Shown here: piece by piece, positions 35,581-43,723 of the stretch
Numbering within the stretch: position 1 is the stretch's first letter
Layout: the number at the start of each line of letters is the position of its first letter
Assembly: GCF_002155425.1 (NCBI RefSeq)
Contig: NZ_MUYG01000011.1
Span: 1 to 64,000, forward strand
Length of the DNA stretch: 64,000 bases
Direction of reading: 5' to 3'
Source: Erythrobacter donghaensis
GTDB taxonomy: Bacteria > Pseudomonadota > Alphaproteobacteria > Sphingomonadales > Sphingomonadaceae
Notes under the pieces: generated by a model
Databases searched by the model: none
The model's input: the letters and a program-made list of their open reading frames with translations, nothing else
Told to the model about the DNA's origin: nothing
Program-made: the position numbers and the translations under genes

Positions 35581-36243
35581 ATGGTTTCACGTAAAGCGAA
35601 TTCGTCATCGTCCGGTCGCGATACCGGGGAGGATCGCCGCGTTTCGGGGCGGGGCGCAAAGCGGGTGAAACCCCCGCTGGGCGAGGCGCAATTGCGCGAT
35701 CTGGCGCTGCATTATGCCGCCCGCTTCGCCACCACCGGCGCGCGGCTGGAGGGCTATCTCGTCCGGAAGATCCGCGAGCGCGGGCTGGCCGAGGACGCCG
35801 ACGGGCGCACCATCGATATCGACATCCCCGCGCTGGTCGCCCGGCTGGTGGAATTGGGCTATGTCGATGACGATGCCTATGCCCGGATGCGCGCGCGCGA
35901 TCTGGGCGCACGCGGCTATGGCGCGCGGCGGGTGGAAGAGACTTTGCGCCATGCCGGTGTCGACGAAGGCCTGCGGCAAGCCCATGCGCCGGGTGAGGCC
36001 GCCAGCCGCCGCGCTGCCGCGCTGCTCGCGAAAAAGCGGCGGCTCGGCCCTTGGGGCGCGCCGGGCGAGGGCGGCGATCCGCTCGCGACACGCAAGGCCC
36101 GCGAAAAAGCCGTTGCAGCAATGCTGCGCGCAGGCCACCAATACGAACACGCCCGCTACATCCTCAGCGCATCGCTGCCGGAGGATGTGGAGCAATGGAT
36201 TGCCGAGGCGGAAGAGGCAGAAGGGATCGACGCGCGATGGTAA
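35581..36243 (+). CDS. recX: RecX family regulatory protein
   Basis: Modulator of RecA. A 220-residue helical-repeat protein with a basic N-terminal tail, then RecX three-helix units (LHYAARFATTGARLEGYLVRKIRERGL, LVELGYVDDDAYARMRARDLGARGYGARRVEETLRHAGV, AMLRAGHQYEHARYILSA). An insert (LGPWGAPGEGGDP) separates the second and third units. recA is not adjacent. Its last 7 bases overlap the DUF192 gene, so the two are likely co-translated. Confidence 0.82.
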   Translation: MVSRKANSSSSGRDTGEDRRVSGRGAKRVKPPLGEAQLRDLALHYAARFATTGARLEGYLVRKIRERGLAEDADGRTIDIDIPALVARLVELGYVDDDAYARMRARDLGARGYGARRVEETLRHAGVDEGLRQAHAPGEAASRRAAALLAKKRRLGPWGAPGEGGDPLATRKAREKAVAAMLRAGHQYEHARYILSASLPEDVEQWIAEAEEAEGIDARW

Positions 36244-36758
36244 GGCACTGGCTGGCAGCGGGATTGCTGGGACTGGGAACGCTGGCGGCCTGCTCGCCCG
36301 GCGAAAGCGCAACCGCGGCGGCGCAAACGCCTGTCCCGCCCGCGAGCGAGGCAGAGGCGGCGCGCCACCCGGTCTCTGGGCTGCGGGTGATCGATCTGGT
36401 GGTCGAGAGCGGGGGCAAGCGCCTGCCGTTCAAGGTCGAACTGGCCGACACGCCCGAGGCTCAGGCGCGCGGGCTGATGTTCCGCACCGAGCTCGGCGAT
36501 TTCGAGGGGATGATCTTCCCCTCCGCCACGCCCGAGCCGCGCAGTTTCTGGATGAAGAACACGCCGCTCAGCCTCGACATCATCTTCATCGGGCCGGACG
36601 GCCGGATCGCCAATATCGCGGCGAACACCACGCCCTATTCGCTCGATTCGGTGAGTTCCAAGGGCCTTGCCAGCGCCGTGCTGGAACTGCGCGCCGGCCG
36701 GGCGGCGGCGCTCGGGATCGTGCCGGGTGACAAGGTCAGCTACACGCTGCCGCAATAG
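36237..36758 (+). CDS. DUF192 lipoprotein
   Basis: Predicted lipoprotein of 173 residues. Lipobox GTLAAC places the lipidated Cys at 19. The DUF192 domain (about 50-173) shows FKVELADTPEAQARGLMFRTEL, RSFWMKNTPLSLDIIFIGPDGRI and LELRAGRAAALGIVPGD. The start ATG 36237 overlaps the recX stop by seven bases. The family is widespread and structurally known, but its function is unclear. Confidence 0.85.
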   Translation: MVRHWLAAGLLGLGTLAACSPGESATAAAQTPVPPASEAEAARHPVSGLRVIDLVVESGGKRLPFKVELADTPEAQARGLMFRTELGDFEGMIFPSATPEPRSFWMKNTPLSLDIIFIGPDGRIANIAANTTPYSLDSVSSKGLASAVLELRAGRAAALGIVPGDKVSYTLPQ

Positions 36759-36767
36759 CGCTCGGCC

Positions 36768-37310
36768 ATGAGCGCGCGTGTGATCGCGGTGGCCCGCGAT
36801 GCAGGGCATCGCTTCTCCAAAGCGGTCGTGCCGGAAATCGCCATCCTTGCTGGTCTCGGCGTGGCGGGCGACGCGCATAGCGGGGAGACGGTCAAGCACC
36901 GCTCGCGGGTGCGGGTCGATCCCTCGCAGCCCAATCTGCGGCAGGTGCATCTGATCCATGCCGAGCTGTTCGAGGAAGTCGGCGTGCAGGGATTTCGCGT
37001 CGGGCCGGGCGATCTGGGCGAGAACATCACCACAGCCGGTATCGACCTCCTGGCCCTGCCGCGCGGCGCGGTTTTGCGGATCGGGGACACGGTCCGGCTG
37101 GAGGTCACCGGCCTCAGAAACCCCTGCACGCAGATCGACAGCTTCCAGCGCGGGCTGCTTGCAGCAGTGCTGGAAAAGCGCGCCGACGGCACGCTCGTTC
37201 GCAAATCGGGCATCATGACCATCGTGCTAGCCGGCGGCGCCGTGCGGTCGGGCGATTCGATCGATGTTGACCTGCCCGATCCGCCCTTCCTGCCGCTCGA
37301 CCGGGTTTGA
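36768..37310 (+). CDS. MOSC domain protein
   Basis: A 180-residue protein consisting of one MOSC (molybdenum cofactor sulfurase C-terminal) domain. The conserved Cys that can bind sulphur or Moco is in VTGLRNPCTQID. Other hallmarks are GVAGDAHSGETVKHRSRV and GPGDLGENITTAGIDL. It follows the DUF192 gene by nine bases on the same strand. Related proteins such as YiiM detoxify N-hydroxylated compounds; the exact substrate here cannot be told. Confidence 0.86.
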   Translation: MSARVIAVARDAGHRFSKAVVPEIAILAGLGVAGDAHSGETVKHRSRVRVDPSQPNLRQVHLIHAELFEEVGVQGFRVGPGDLGENITTAGIDLLALPRGAVLRIGDTVRLEVTGLRNPCTQIDSFQRGLLAAVLEKRADGTLVRKSGIMTIVLAGGAVRSGDSIDVDLPDPPFLPLDRV

Positions 37311-37380
37311 CCCGATTTCGCTCTCCGGCGATCATCTTCCACCTTGGCGCTCCCCGCCAATTCCGCTAGGCGCTCGGCTC

Positions 37381-37812
37381 ATGGGAATCCTCGGAAAGAT
37401 CTTCACCTGGTGGGATGGTGCCACCATCGGCACGCACCTGTGGGCCAGCCGTGCCAAGGGCGAACACGTCGGCACCGATGCGGCCGGCAACAAGTATTAC
37501 CGGGAGCGTCCCCGTGCTGCCGGGGCCAACACCGGCTCCTACACCGCGCGTGAAAAGCGCTGGGTGATGTACAATGGTGCCAATGATGCCAGCCGCGTGC
37601 CGGCCGAATGGCACGGCTGGCTCCACGGCACCTATGACGAGGTGCCCGAAAGCCACCTGCCCCCGCCGCGCATCTGGGAGACCGACTACACCCCCAACGC
37701 GACCGGCACGACGGCCGCCTATCGTCCGCAAGGCGCGCTTGAGCGCGGCGGCCAGCGCGCCCGTGCGGTGGGCGATTACGAAGCCTGGACCCCCGGCGGC
37801 TCGGACAGCTGA
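37381..37812 (+). CDS. NADH:ubiquinone oxidoreductase subunit NDUFA12
   Basis: Accessory subunit of alphaproteobacterial complex I (NDUFA12/B17.2 family). A 143-residue protein with KIFTWWDGATIGTHLWASRAKGEHVG, DAAGNKYYRER, KRWVMYNG, ASRVPAEWHGWLHGTYDEVP and the C-terminal WETDYTPNATGT region. ATG 37381 gives the family-typical MGILGKIFTWWDG start. As in other alphaproteobacteria it lies away from the nuo operon, here next to a DUF2155 gene and near aat. Confidence 0.9.
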   Translation: MGILGKIFTWWDGATIGTHLWASRAKGEHVGTDAAGNKYYRERPRAAGANTGSYTAREKRWVMYNGANDASRVPAEWHGWLHGTYDEVPESHLPPPRIWETDYTPNATGTTAAYRPQGALERGGQRARAVGDYEAWTPGGSDS

Positions 37813-37823
37813 GGCGCGGGGCG

Positions 37824-38414
37824 TTGCGCGGGATATTCCTTGTCGCCACGCTGGCGAGCGCGCTGATGCTGGCGGGCTGCGATTACTTCGCCGCCCCGAA
37901 AGAGGATTCGGTGACGGTGCCGCTGGATGGGAACGCCGCTGCGGAGACCCCGGCGGCTGACGCCTCAGGCGCACCAACCAATGATTACGGCGCCACCCCG
38001 ATGAAGGATCGGGTCGCGGTGCTCGGGCTGCTCAACAAGCGCAACAATGTCTCCGAAGAGATCAAGCTGAAGCCCGGCGAAAGCCGCGAGATCGGCCCGG
38101 TGATCGTGCGCGTCTCCGCCTGCGAGCGCACCGCGCCGTGGGAAATGCCGCAGGATACCGGGGCCTTCGTGCAGGTCGACATCCGCAACCGCGGGGCCGC
38201 GCAGCATTCGCGCGTGTTCTCGGGCTGGCTGTTCCGCGAATCGCCCAGCGTCAACGTGGTCGAGCACCCGGTCTACGATGTCTGGGTCAAGGACTGCACG
38301 ATGAGCTTCCCGGGTGAGGAAGGCCCTGCCGCGCCCAAGCCCGAAGCCTCGGCCAAGCCCGCCGCGCGCCCGGCTTCCCCGGCGACACCTGCACCGGCAG
38401 CCCCGGCGGCATAG
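37824..38414 (+). CDS. DUF2155 protein, probable lipoprotein
   Basis: A 196-residue predicted lipoprotein with lipobox LMLAGC (Cys19). The DUF2155 domain (about 60-160) includes AVLGLLNKRNNVSEEIKLKPGESREIGPVIVRV, AFVQVDIRNRG and FSGWLFRESPSVNVVEHPVYDVWVKDC. A low-complexity Ala/Pro tail follows. The start is TTG 37824 with GAGG upstream. The gene lies 11 bp after NDUFA12 and its final 142 bases overlap the end of aat on the other strand. Confidence 0.82.
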   Translation: MRGIFLVATLASALMLAGCDYFAAPKEDSVTVPLDGNAAAETPAADASGAPTNDYGATPMKDRVAVLGLLNKRNNVSEEIKLKPGESREIGPVIVRVSACERTAPWEMPQDTGAFVQVDIRNRGAAQHSRVFSGWLFRESPSVNVVEHPVYDVWVKDCTMSFPGEEGPAAPKPEASAKPAARPASPATPAPAAPAA

Positions 38415-39064
38415 GCGCCGCCAAACCACCGCCACGCGGTGCCGAGGCTGGTGCGCGGCTGGCCCTGCGCGCGTTCCACCATTCGCCGGTATTCGGCCTG
38501 CGCCAGCTCGGTCGCGCCCATGCTGCGCAGATGTTCGGTCATGAACTGGCAGTCGAGCAGCGCAAAACCCGCGCGCGCCATCATCGCCACCAGCCATGCG
38601 AGTGCAACCTTGCTGGCATCGGGCACCCGGCTGAACATGCTCTCCCCGCAGAACACCCGGTCGAAGCTGACGCCATAGAGCCCGCCCACCAGCTGCGGCC
38701 CGCCATCCTCGTCCGCTGCCCAGCACTCGACCGAGTGGGCGTGGCCGGCGCGGTGGAGGCCGATATAGGACTGCACGATCCGTTCCGAGATCCAGGTTTC
38801 GGGATGATCCTCGCGCGGCTCGGCGCAGGCGCGGATCACCTGTTCAAAGGCGCGGTCGACCGTCACGGTGAAGCGATCGGCGCGGATCACCTTCTTCAGC
38901 GATTTCGAGAGATGCAGGCCATCGAGCGGAATGATCGCCCGCTCGCGCGGCTCGACCCAGAACACCTCGCTGTCCTCACGCTTGTCCGCCATCGGGAAAA
39001 TCCCGCTGCGATAGGCAAGCAGCAAGGTCTCAACCGGGATCGGAGGGCGTTGGGGTGCGTGCAT
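38273..39064 (-). CDS. aat: Leucyl/phenylalanyl-tRNA-protein transferase
   Basis: Adds Leu or Phe to N-terminal Arg or Lys of proteins, marking them for ClpAP (N-end rule). A 263-residue protein with LLLAYRSGIFPMAD, FWVEPRERAIIPL, WISERIVQSYIGLHRAGHAHSVECW, LVGGLYGVSFDRVFCGESMFSR, ALAWLV and LLDCQFMTEHLRSMGATELAQ. The C-terminal 40 or so residues are Gly/Ala-rich and unlike the family. That extension is encoded antisense to the low-complexity tail of the DUF2155 gene. ATG 39064 gives the normal family N-terminus. Confidence 0.9.
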   Translation of the reverse strand: MHAPQRPPIPVETLLLAYRSGIFPMADKREDSEVFWVEPRERAIIPLDGLHLSKSLKKVIRADRFTVTVDRAFEQVIRACAEPREDHPETWISERIVQSYIGLHRAGHAHSVECWAADEDGGPQLVGGLYGVSFDRVFCGESMFSRVPDASKVALAWLVAMMARAGFALLDCQFMTEHLRSMGATELAQAEYRRMVERAQGQPRTSLGTAWRWFGGAYAAGAAGAGVAGEAGRAAGLAEASGLGAAGPSSPGKLIVQSLTQTS

Positions 39065-39156
39065 GGTTGCAGTGCACAATACATGGCCGGGCGGCCTGAG
39101 GCAAAGAGGATTGCCTAACGCGAGTGGCTCGGATAAGGGGCCGCTTCCGCCAGTGC

Positions 39157-39232
39157 AGGGGTGTAGCTCAGCTGGTAGAGCATCGGTCTCCAAAACCGAG
39201 GGCCACGGGTTCGAATCCTGTCACCCCTGCCA
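39157..39232 (+). tRNA. tRNA-Trp (anticodon CCA)
   Basis: Complete 76-nt cloverleaf. Acceptor AGGGGTG (39157-39163) pairs with CACCCCT (39222-39228); discriminator G and encoded CCA (39230-39232). The anticodon arm is TCGGT/ACCGA with loop CTCCAAA, anticodon CCA at 39190-39192. The T-loop is the normal TTCGAAT. Position just before secE-nusG is typical of proteobacteria. Confidence 0.96.
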
Positions 39233-39475
39233 TTTTGTTTGCGAGGCGGCCTCCGCCGCTTCGTCCTCGCGGCAGTTCCTCCATTTCGCTTCACTTCATT
39301 TCGGGCCGCTGCGGGCGCGCGGTCGCGCTTGCGACGCTTTTGGCGTCGGATCGCGCTTCCCGCCGTCGCTGGAACAGTGGGCCTTTCCCACAAGCCACCG
39401 TTCATCCTCGCGTAAGGCGAACCGTGTATTCCTGTCGACGAAACGTTTGATCGCATCCGGCACAGGAGAATCAGG
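39233..39475. repeat. Mosaic GC-rich hairpin repeat, copy 2, and spacer
   Basis: Immediately after tRNA-Trp, TTTGTTTGCG then GGCGGCCTCCGCCGC hairpin, CGTCCTCG, GCTGCGGGCGCGCGGTCGCGC and GCGACGC-type hairpins to about 39360 repeat modules seen near 13000 and 51020. 39361-39475 shows no gene but ends with AGGAG before a small ORF. Confidence 0.6.
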
Positions 39476-39628
39476 ATGAGCGCCTATACCTTCCGTTCCT
39501 CGCGGCCCGATCACTGGGTCAGCCCGCGTCCCACCCGCGATCCCGCGCGCCGGATGGCGATCCACGGGCCGCTCCAGCCGATGCAGCCGCGCGGCGGCGT
39601 GCTGGCGCGCTGGCTGGGGATGCGCTGA
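39476..39628 (+). CDS. Small basic protein of unknown function
   Basis: A 50-residue reading frame (MSAYTFRSSRPDHWVSPRP...) with a clear AGGAG seven bases before ATG 39476. It is Arg- and Pro-rich and ends LARWLGMR. No signal or membrane segment is seen. Supporting points are the good ribosome site and its place in the conserved tRNA-Trp-secE interval; against it is the absence of any domain I recognise. It may be a lineage-specific small protein. Confidence 0.5.
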   Translation: MSAYTFRSSRPDHWVSPRPTRDPARRMAIHGPLQPMQPRGGVLARWLGMR

Positions 39629-39801
39629 GGCGCGCAAGCATTCTTGCAATCGCACGCCCTTGGGCGTAAGAGCCGCAACGTCTTTTCCGACATCGGTAGA
39701 TTATCCAGCCCCTCCGGCGACCTTGTCCCGGGCGGCGCGGAGCCCTACCTGAAAGCCGGCCGGTGAAGACCACAGGCATTACGCGAAGGACAAGGGCTGC
39801 C

Positions 39802-40044
39802 ATGGCCGACAAGATGATCGCTCCCAAGGACGGGGCAGAAGAAAAGAAGCGCAAGACCTCGCCCGGCGAATTCTTCGCTCAGGTCAAGGCGGAGACGAAC
39901 AAGATCGTCTGGCCGACTCGCGAGGAGACCGTGCGCACGGCGATCTTCGTGTTCATCTTCATGGTGATCCTGGCGGTGTTCTTTCTCGGCATCGACAACG
40001 TCTTCGGCCTGACCGTTCGCACGCTGATCGACCTGCTGCAGTAA
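39802..40044 (+). CDS. secE: Preprotein translocase subunit SecE
   Basis: Short 80-residue SecE with a charged N-terminus, amphipathic region FFAQVKAETNKIVWPTREETVR (the conserved cytoplasmic helix) and one membrane helix (TAIFVFIFMVILAVFFLGIDNV). It clamps SecY in the translocon. ATG 39802 is chosen; the upstream in-frame start at 39763 adds a non-conserved leader. nusG follows after 48 bp in the usual order. Confidence 0.94.
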   Translation: MADKMIAPKDGAEEKKRKTSPGEFFAQVKAETNKIVWPTREETVRTAIFVFIFMVILAVFFLGIDNVFGLTVRTLIDLLQ

Positions 40045-40092
40045 GGCGCGCGAATCGCCGCGCACAAGATCCCCATTTTCCAAGGACGTTTC

Positions 40093-40629
40093 ATGGCTCG
40101 CTGGTACATCATCCACGCTTATTCTGGTTTCGAGAACAAGGTGCGCGACGCGATTATCGCCGAGGCTGAGCGGCTGGGCCTTTCCGACGGTGTCGAGGAA
40201 GTGCAGGTCCCGACCGAAACCGTGACCGAAGTGAAGCGCGGCAAGAAGGTGCAGGTCGAACGCAAGTTCATGCCCGGCTACGTGCTCGCCAAGCTGAACA
40301 TGACCGACGATGTCTACCACCTGGTCAAGAACACGCCCAAGGTGACTGGCTTCCTCGGCTCGGGCAACAAGCCGCAGCCGATCTCCGAGAAGGAAGCCTC
40401 GCGCTACTTCGGCGGCGTCGCCGAGGCGCAGGCCACCCCCAAGCGCGACATCAGCGTCGATTACGAGATCGGGGATTCGGTCAAGGTGCTCGACGGGCCC
40501 TTTGCGAGCTTCAACGGGATCGTGGAAGAGCTCGATTTCGACAAGGCCAAGGTCAAGGTCAGCGTCTCGATCTTCGGCCGCGCGACCCCGGTGGAGCTCG
40601 ATTTCGAGCACGTCGAACTGTCGAAGTAA
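40093..40629 (+). CDS. nusG: Transcription termination/antitermination protein NusG
   Basis: RNA-polymerase-bound elongation factor of 178 residues. The NGN domain starts [19 protein letters not shown] and has the [33 protein letters not shown] block. The C-terminal KOW domain is [45 protein letters not shown], which couples transcription to ribosomal S10 or Rho. AAGGAC lies before ATG 40093. Confidence 0.96.
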   Translation: MARWYIIHAYSGFENKVRDAIIAEAERLGLSDGVEEVQVPTETVTEVKRGKKVQVERKFMPGYVLAKLNMTDDVYHLVKNTPKVTGFLGSGNKPQPISEKEASRYFGGVAEAQATPKRDISVDYEIGDSVKVLDGPFASFNGIVEELDFDKAKVKVSVSIFGRATPVELDFEHVELSK

Positions 40630-40633
40630 GTGC

Positions 40634-40755
40634 TTTCGTGTGCATGCCCGCCTCCGCGGGCACGTCCTCGCTAGAAGGCCTCCGCTGAGCTGTGGCCCTG
40701 CTGCGGGCGGGCGGTCGCCCTTGCGGCCTCTGGCGAGGCCGATCCAGCGCTTTTG
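40634..40755. repeat. Mosaic GC-rich hairpin repeat, copy 3
   Basis: Starts five bases after nusG with GTGCATGCCCGCCTCCGC and GGGCACGTCCTCGCTAGA, followed by CTGCGGGCGGGCGGTCGCCC and a GCCTC/GAGGC hairpin. The modules and order match copies 1 and 5. It may act as the nusG terminator region. Confidence 0.7.
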
Positions 40756-40765
40756 ATCTCATCGC

Positions 40766-40951
40766 GTGAAGACCCGCCCCGGCATCTGCCAGCGCAAACG
40801 CCGCTTCGCCACGCGCGAGGCGGCCGAGGCCGTGGCCCTCGCCGCAGATGTGACCTTGCGCGCTTACAAATGCGCGCTGTGCAAGGCGTTTCACCTCACC
40901 AGCCGCACCAAAGGGCTGCGGGTGCCGCGGCCCCTTGAGGGTGAAGCCTAG
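40766..40951 (+). CDS. Small zinc-ribbon-like protein
   Basis: A 61-residue basic protein. It has a Cys at residue 8 and YKCALCKAFHLTSR near 34-47, the CxxC-x2-3-H pattern of short zinc-finger-like proteins seen in sphingomonads and rhizobia. The start is GTG 40766. It lies between nusG and pspA and may be monocistronic. Function is unknown; nucleic-acid binding is possible given the positive charge. Confidence 0.62.
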   Translation: MKTRPGICQRKRRFATREAAEAVALAADVTLRAYKCALCKAFHLTSRTKGLRVPRPLEGEA

Positions 40952-40966
40952 GGCTTCGAGCCCGGA

Positions 40967-41644
40967 TCAGCTCTTCTTGCCGCTCGCCTTCTTGGCAGGC
41001 GCAGAGGTCGCCTTCAGCGCGGCGAGTTCGGCTTCGATCGCGCTGGCGCGGCGCATTTCGTCGATCTCGCGGTCGACGCTGGCGCTGGTGCGGGCCGGGA
41101 TTTCGTCCTCGGTGGCGAACTGCGCGCGCTGTTCAAGCGTGGCAATGCGGTTGAGGTGGGCTTCGGCACGGCTGCTGCCGCCGCCGACGGTGCTTCCGCC
41201 GCTGGCAACATGATCGGCGGCCATCTGCGCCTTGGCTTGCATGCGTGTTTCTTCGCGCTTGGCTTCAAGCTCGCGCACGGCGCCGTCGATTTCAGCGAGA
41301 TTGGCATCCGCGCCTGCGATGTCGGCCTTGAGCTGCGTGATCGCCTGACGGCATTCCTCGCGGGCGAGCAGCGCCTGACGCGCTAGATCCTCACGCCCGT
41401 GCTCCATCGCGGTCTTGGCCTTGTCGGCCCAGTCGGCTTCCTTCAGCTCCTGCTGGGTGAGCGAGGCTTCAAACCGGCGCTTGGCCTGCGTGACACGGGT
41501 GCGCTCGCCAGTGAGCGAGATGATCGATTCCTCGATCTCGCGCTGGAGCATGGTGAGCATCTTCGCGGGGTTCGAAGCGGCTTCGACCGCGCTGGTGACG
41601 TTGCTGGAAATCAGTTCCTTGATCTGGATCGCAACCCGAAACAT
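40967..41644 (-). CDS. pspA: PspA/IM30 family protein
   Basis: Membrane-stress coiled-coil protein of 225 residues. Nearly the whole length is helical: ELISSNVTSAVEAASNPAKMLTMLQREIEESI is the conserved N-terminal PspA segment with amphipathic helix, followed by long coiled coils to about 205 and a Lys/Ala-rich tail. It polymerises on damaged membrane to keep the proton gradient. ATG 41644 has AGGGGG six bases upstream; a longer open frame is not supported. No pspF, pspB or pspC is adjacent. Confidence 0.86.
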   Translation of the reverse strand: MFRVAIQIKELISSNVTSAVEAASNPAKMLTMLQREIEESIISLTGERTRVTQAKRRFEASLTQQELKEADWADKAKTAMEHGREDLARQALLAREECRQAITQLKADIAGADANLAEIDGAVRELEAKREETRMQAKAQMAADHVASGGSTVGGGSSRAEAHLNRIATLEQRAQFATEDEIPARTSASVDREIDEMRRASAIEAELAALKATSAPAKKASGKKS

Positions 41645-42004
41645 GCATGCCCCCTGTTCAACTCTGTGGCCCGAGCAAAGGCCATAGGAGACAATTATTT
41701 GCGAATTCATGAATAGCAAGAACCGATTGCGCGAGAGAACATTTTCCCAACCGGTCCGACACGCGCATCGCAAACCCATTCTTCGCCTGCCATGACCCCT
41801 GTCTCCTCCGCTGGCCGAAGGCGCGCCGGGGCAGTGCAGGCTTGCATTGCGCGCCAGAAACGCTATGCGCGCGCCTTCGTCTGGCCACGTGCCGGATGAT
41901 TCCGTGCGGGAGCCTGAAGGATTGCACATCCTGACGGCGCTGGACCGCTTAACATGAGCCCGGATGGAAACAGCCGGGCAACAGTGCGACAGGAGTAAGG
42001 CCTC
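41645..42004 (+). promoter_or_regulatory. rplKA leader and promoter region
   Basis: 360 bases without a gene. AT-rich 41680-41725 is a likely promoter zone for pspA and possibly rplK. Just before rplK, GCCCGG (41958-41963) and CCGGGC (41974-41979) form a small hairpin with a ten-base loop, where an L1-type translational operator could lie. AGGAGTAAGG precedes ATG 42005. Confidence 0.4.
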
Positions 42005-42436
42005 ATGGCCAAGAAAATCGAAGGCTATATCAAGCTGCAGGTGCCCGCGGGCTCTGCCACGCCCTCGCCGCCGATCGGCCCGGCGTTGGGTCAGCGCGGC
42101 GTGAACATCATGGAATTCTGCAAGGCGTTCAACGCCGCCACGCAGGAAATGGAAAAGGGCATGCCGATCCCGACCGTGATCACGGTCTACGGCGATCGCT
42201 CGTTCACCTTCATCACCAAGACCCCGCCCGCGTCTTTCTTCCTCAAGAAGGCGGCGAACCTCAAGTCGGGCTCGAAGGAGCCGGGCAAGGTGTCGGCCGG
42301 AACCATCAAGGAATCGCAGATCCGCGAGATCGCCGAAGCCAAGATGGCCGACCTCAACGCCAACGACATTGATCAGGCGATGAAGATCATCGCAGGCAGC
42401 GCCCGTTCGATGGGCCTCGAAGTGGTGGAGGGCTAA
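42005..42436 (+). CDS. rplK: 50S ribosomal protein L11
   Basis: A 143-residue ribosomal protein of the GTPase-associated centre. Conserved blocks are [65 protein letters not shown] and [17 protein letters not shown] 42005 with AGGAG upstream. It is four bases ahead of rplA in the usual L11-L1 pair. Confidence 0.97.
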   Translation: MAKKIEGYIKLQVPAGSATPSPPIGPALGQRGVNIMEFCKAFNAATQEMEKGMPIPTVITVYGDRSFTFITKTPPASFFLKKAANLKSGSKEPGKVSAGTIKESQIREIAEAKMADLNANDIDQAMKIIAGSARSMGLEVVEG

Positions 42437-42440
42437 GCAC

Positions 42441-43133
42441 ATGACCAAGATCACCAAGAAGGCGAAGGTTCTCTCGAACCTCGATCGCGAAAAGCTCTAC
42501 ACCGTTGACGAGGCGCTGAGCGTCCTGCGCGAGCACAAGAGCAAGTTCGACGAAACCGTCGAAGTCGCCATGAACCTCGGCGTCGATCCGCGTCACGCCG
42601 ATCAGATGGTGCGCGGCATGGTGTCGCTGCCCTCGGGCACCGGCAAGGACGTGCGCGTCGCGGTGTTCGCGCGCGGCGACAATGCCGAAAAGGCGCTGGC
42701 TGCCGGGGCCGACAAGGTCGGTGCGGAAGACCTGCTGGAAGACATGCAGAACGGCAACCTCGACTATGACCGCGTGATCGCCTCGCCGGACATGATGGGC
42801 ATCGTCGGCCGTCTCGGTAAGGTGCTCGGCCCCAAGGGCCTGATGCCGAACCCCAAGCTCGGCACCGTGACCCCCAACGTCGCGCAGGCGGTGAAGGACG
42901 CCAAGGCCGGTCAGGTCGAATTCCGCGTGGAAAAGCAGGGCATCATCCACTCCGGCATCGGCAAGCTCAGCTTCTCGGACGACGCGCTGAAGGCGAACTT
43001 CAAGGCGCTGACCGAAGCGGTTGTGAAGTCCAAGCCCTCGGGCGCCAAGGGCAAGTATGTCCGCAAGGTCACCGTGACCTCGTCGATGGGCCCGGGCCTC
43101 AAGGTTGACCTCAGCGAGGTCGAAGGGGCGTAA
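42441..43133 (+). CDS. rplA: 50S ribosomal protein L1
   Basis: A 230-residue protein of the ribosomal L1 stalk and autoregulator of the L11 operon. Recognised by [58 protein letters not shown] and [23 protein letters not shown]. It starts four bases after the rplK stop. No rplJ, rplL or rpoB follows: the next clear features are a repeat copy and a terminator. Confidence 0.97.
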   Translation: MTKITKKAKVLSNLDREKLYTVDEALSVLREHKSKFDETVEVAMNLGVDPRHADQMVRGMVSLPSGTGKDVRVAVFARGDNAEKALAAGADKVGAEDLLEDMQNGNLDYDRVIASPDMMGIVGRLGKVLGPKGLMPNPKLGTVTPNVAQAVKDAKAGQVEFRVEKQGIIHSGIGKLSFSDDALKANFKALTEAVVKSKPSGAKGKYVRKVTVTSSMGPGLKVDLSEVEGA

Positions 43134-43139
43134 TCTGTA

Positions 43140-43250
43140 GGGCCTCAAGCGCCGGCGGGGCCATACGGCCCCTTGGCTACCGCGCCAGCAGGCGCGACGG
43201 CCGGTCGGCCTTGCGATCCCTGCGGGATCGAGGTTGGTTTCCTAGAGCGC
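43140..43250. repeat. Mosaic GC-rich hairpin repeat, copy 6 (divergent)
   Basis: GGGGCCATACGGCCCC hairpin, GCGACGGCCGGTCGGCC, and GCGATCCCTGCGGGATCG hairpin resemble the second half of copy 5 (GGCCGGTCGGCCTTGCGGTCGC in reverse). The first-half modules seen in other copies are missing. Confidence 0.55.
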
Positions 43251-43266
43251 TGCTCAAGCGTAACGA

Positions 43267-43300
43267 GGGGGTCGGAAGCGTCGCGCTTCCGGCCCCTTTT
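43267..43300 (+). terminator. Rho-independent terminator after rplA
   Basis: GGGGTCGGAAGCG pairs with CGCTTCCGGCCCC (one G-U pair) across a short loop and is followed by TTTT. It ends the L11-L1 unit. Confidence 0.75.
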
Positions 43301-43417
43301 GCTGTCTCGCCATAAGTCATTCGGACCCCTTGTCTTCCCCATGCGTTGTCCCATCTGATAGGGGCACCCGCGGCGTTCCTCCTCTCCTTTGCTCGCGGTT
43401 CATGAAAGAGGTCGCTC

Positions 43418-43723
43418 ATGCCTGTTCCTTCCGAACGTCTTGCCGGATGGCTCTCTCCCACGTGGCTTGTAGGCGGGGTTGCGGTGGCAGCCTGCACGCT
43501 GCTGGCAAGTTACGACATGCTGCTCGGTGTGGCGGCGGGCACCCTGCTGGCTGTGGTTGCGGTGCTCTGGCTCTATCTGGCGCTGCGCTACGGCTCGCTA
43601 AGCGGCACGCCCTCTGCCCGGGTGGCGCTGGCGCAGCAGGCGCGGACGCGGGACGAGCTGCGCCGCCGCGCCGCGCTCCAGTCACGCGCGCAGCAGGGCA
43701 CGGATCCGGCCGAGGGCGCCTGA
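43418..43723 (+). CDS. Small membrane protein of unknown function
   Basis: A 101-residue protein with two predicted helices (about 15-32, LVGGVAVAACTLLASYDM, and 36-56, GVAAGTLLAVVAVLWLYLALRY) and a basic, probably cytoplasmic, C-terminal helix rich in Arg and Ala. AAAGAGG is six bases before ATG 43418. The last 42 bases overlap the end of the GNAT gene on the opposite strand. I do not recognise the family. Confidence 0.6.
   Translation: MPVPSERLAGWLSPTWLVGGVAVAACTLLASYDMLLGVAAGTLLAVVAVLWLYLALRYGSLSGTPSARVALAQQARTRDELRRRAALQSRAQQGTDPAEGA

Noticed and set aside
33704..36121. An 805-codon version of the acyl-AMP ligase
   Set aside because: Residues before ATG 35437 are Arg/Pro-rich, lack homology and run antisense through recX.
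41941..42004. A firm L1 translational operator in the rplK leader
   Set aside because: A small hairpin exists, but the conserved L1 target bases could not be matched with certainty; left as a low-confidence note.
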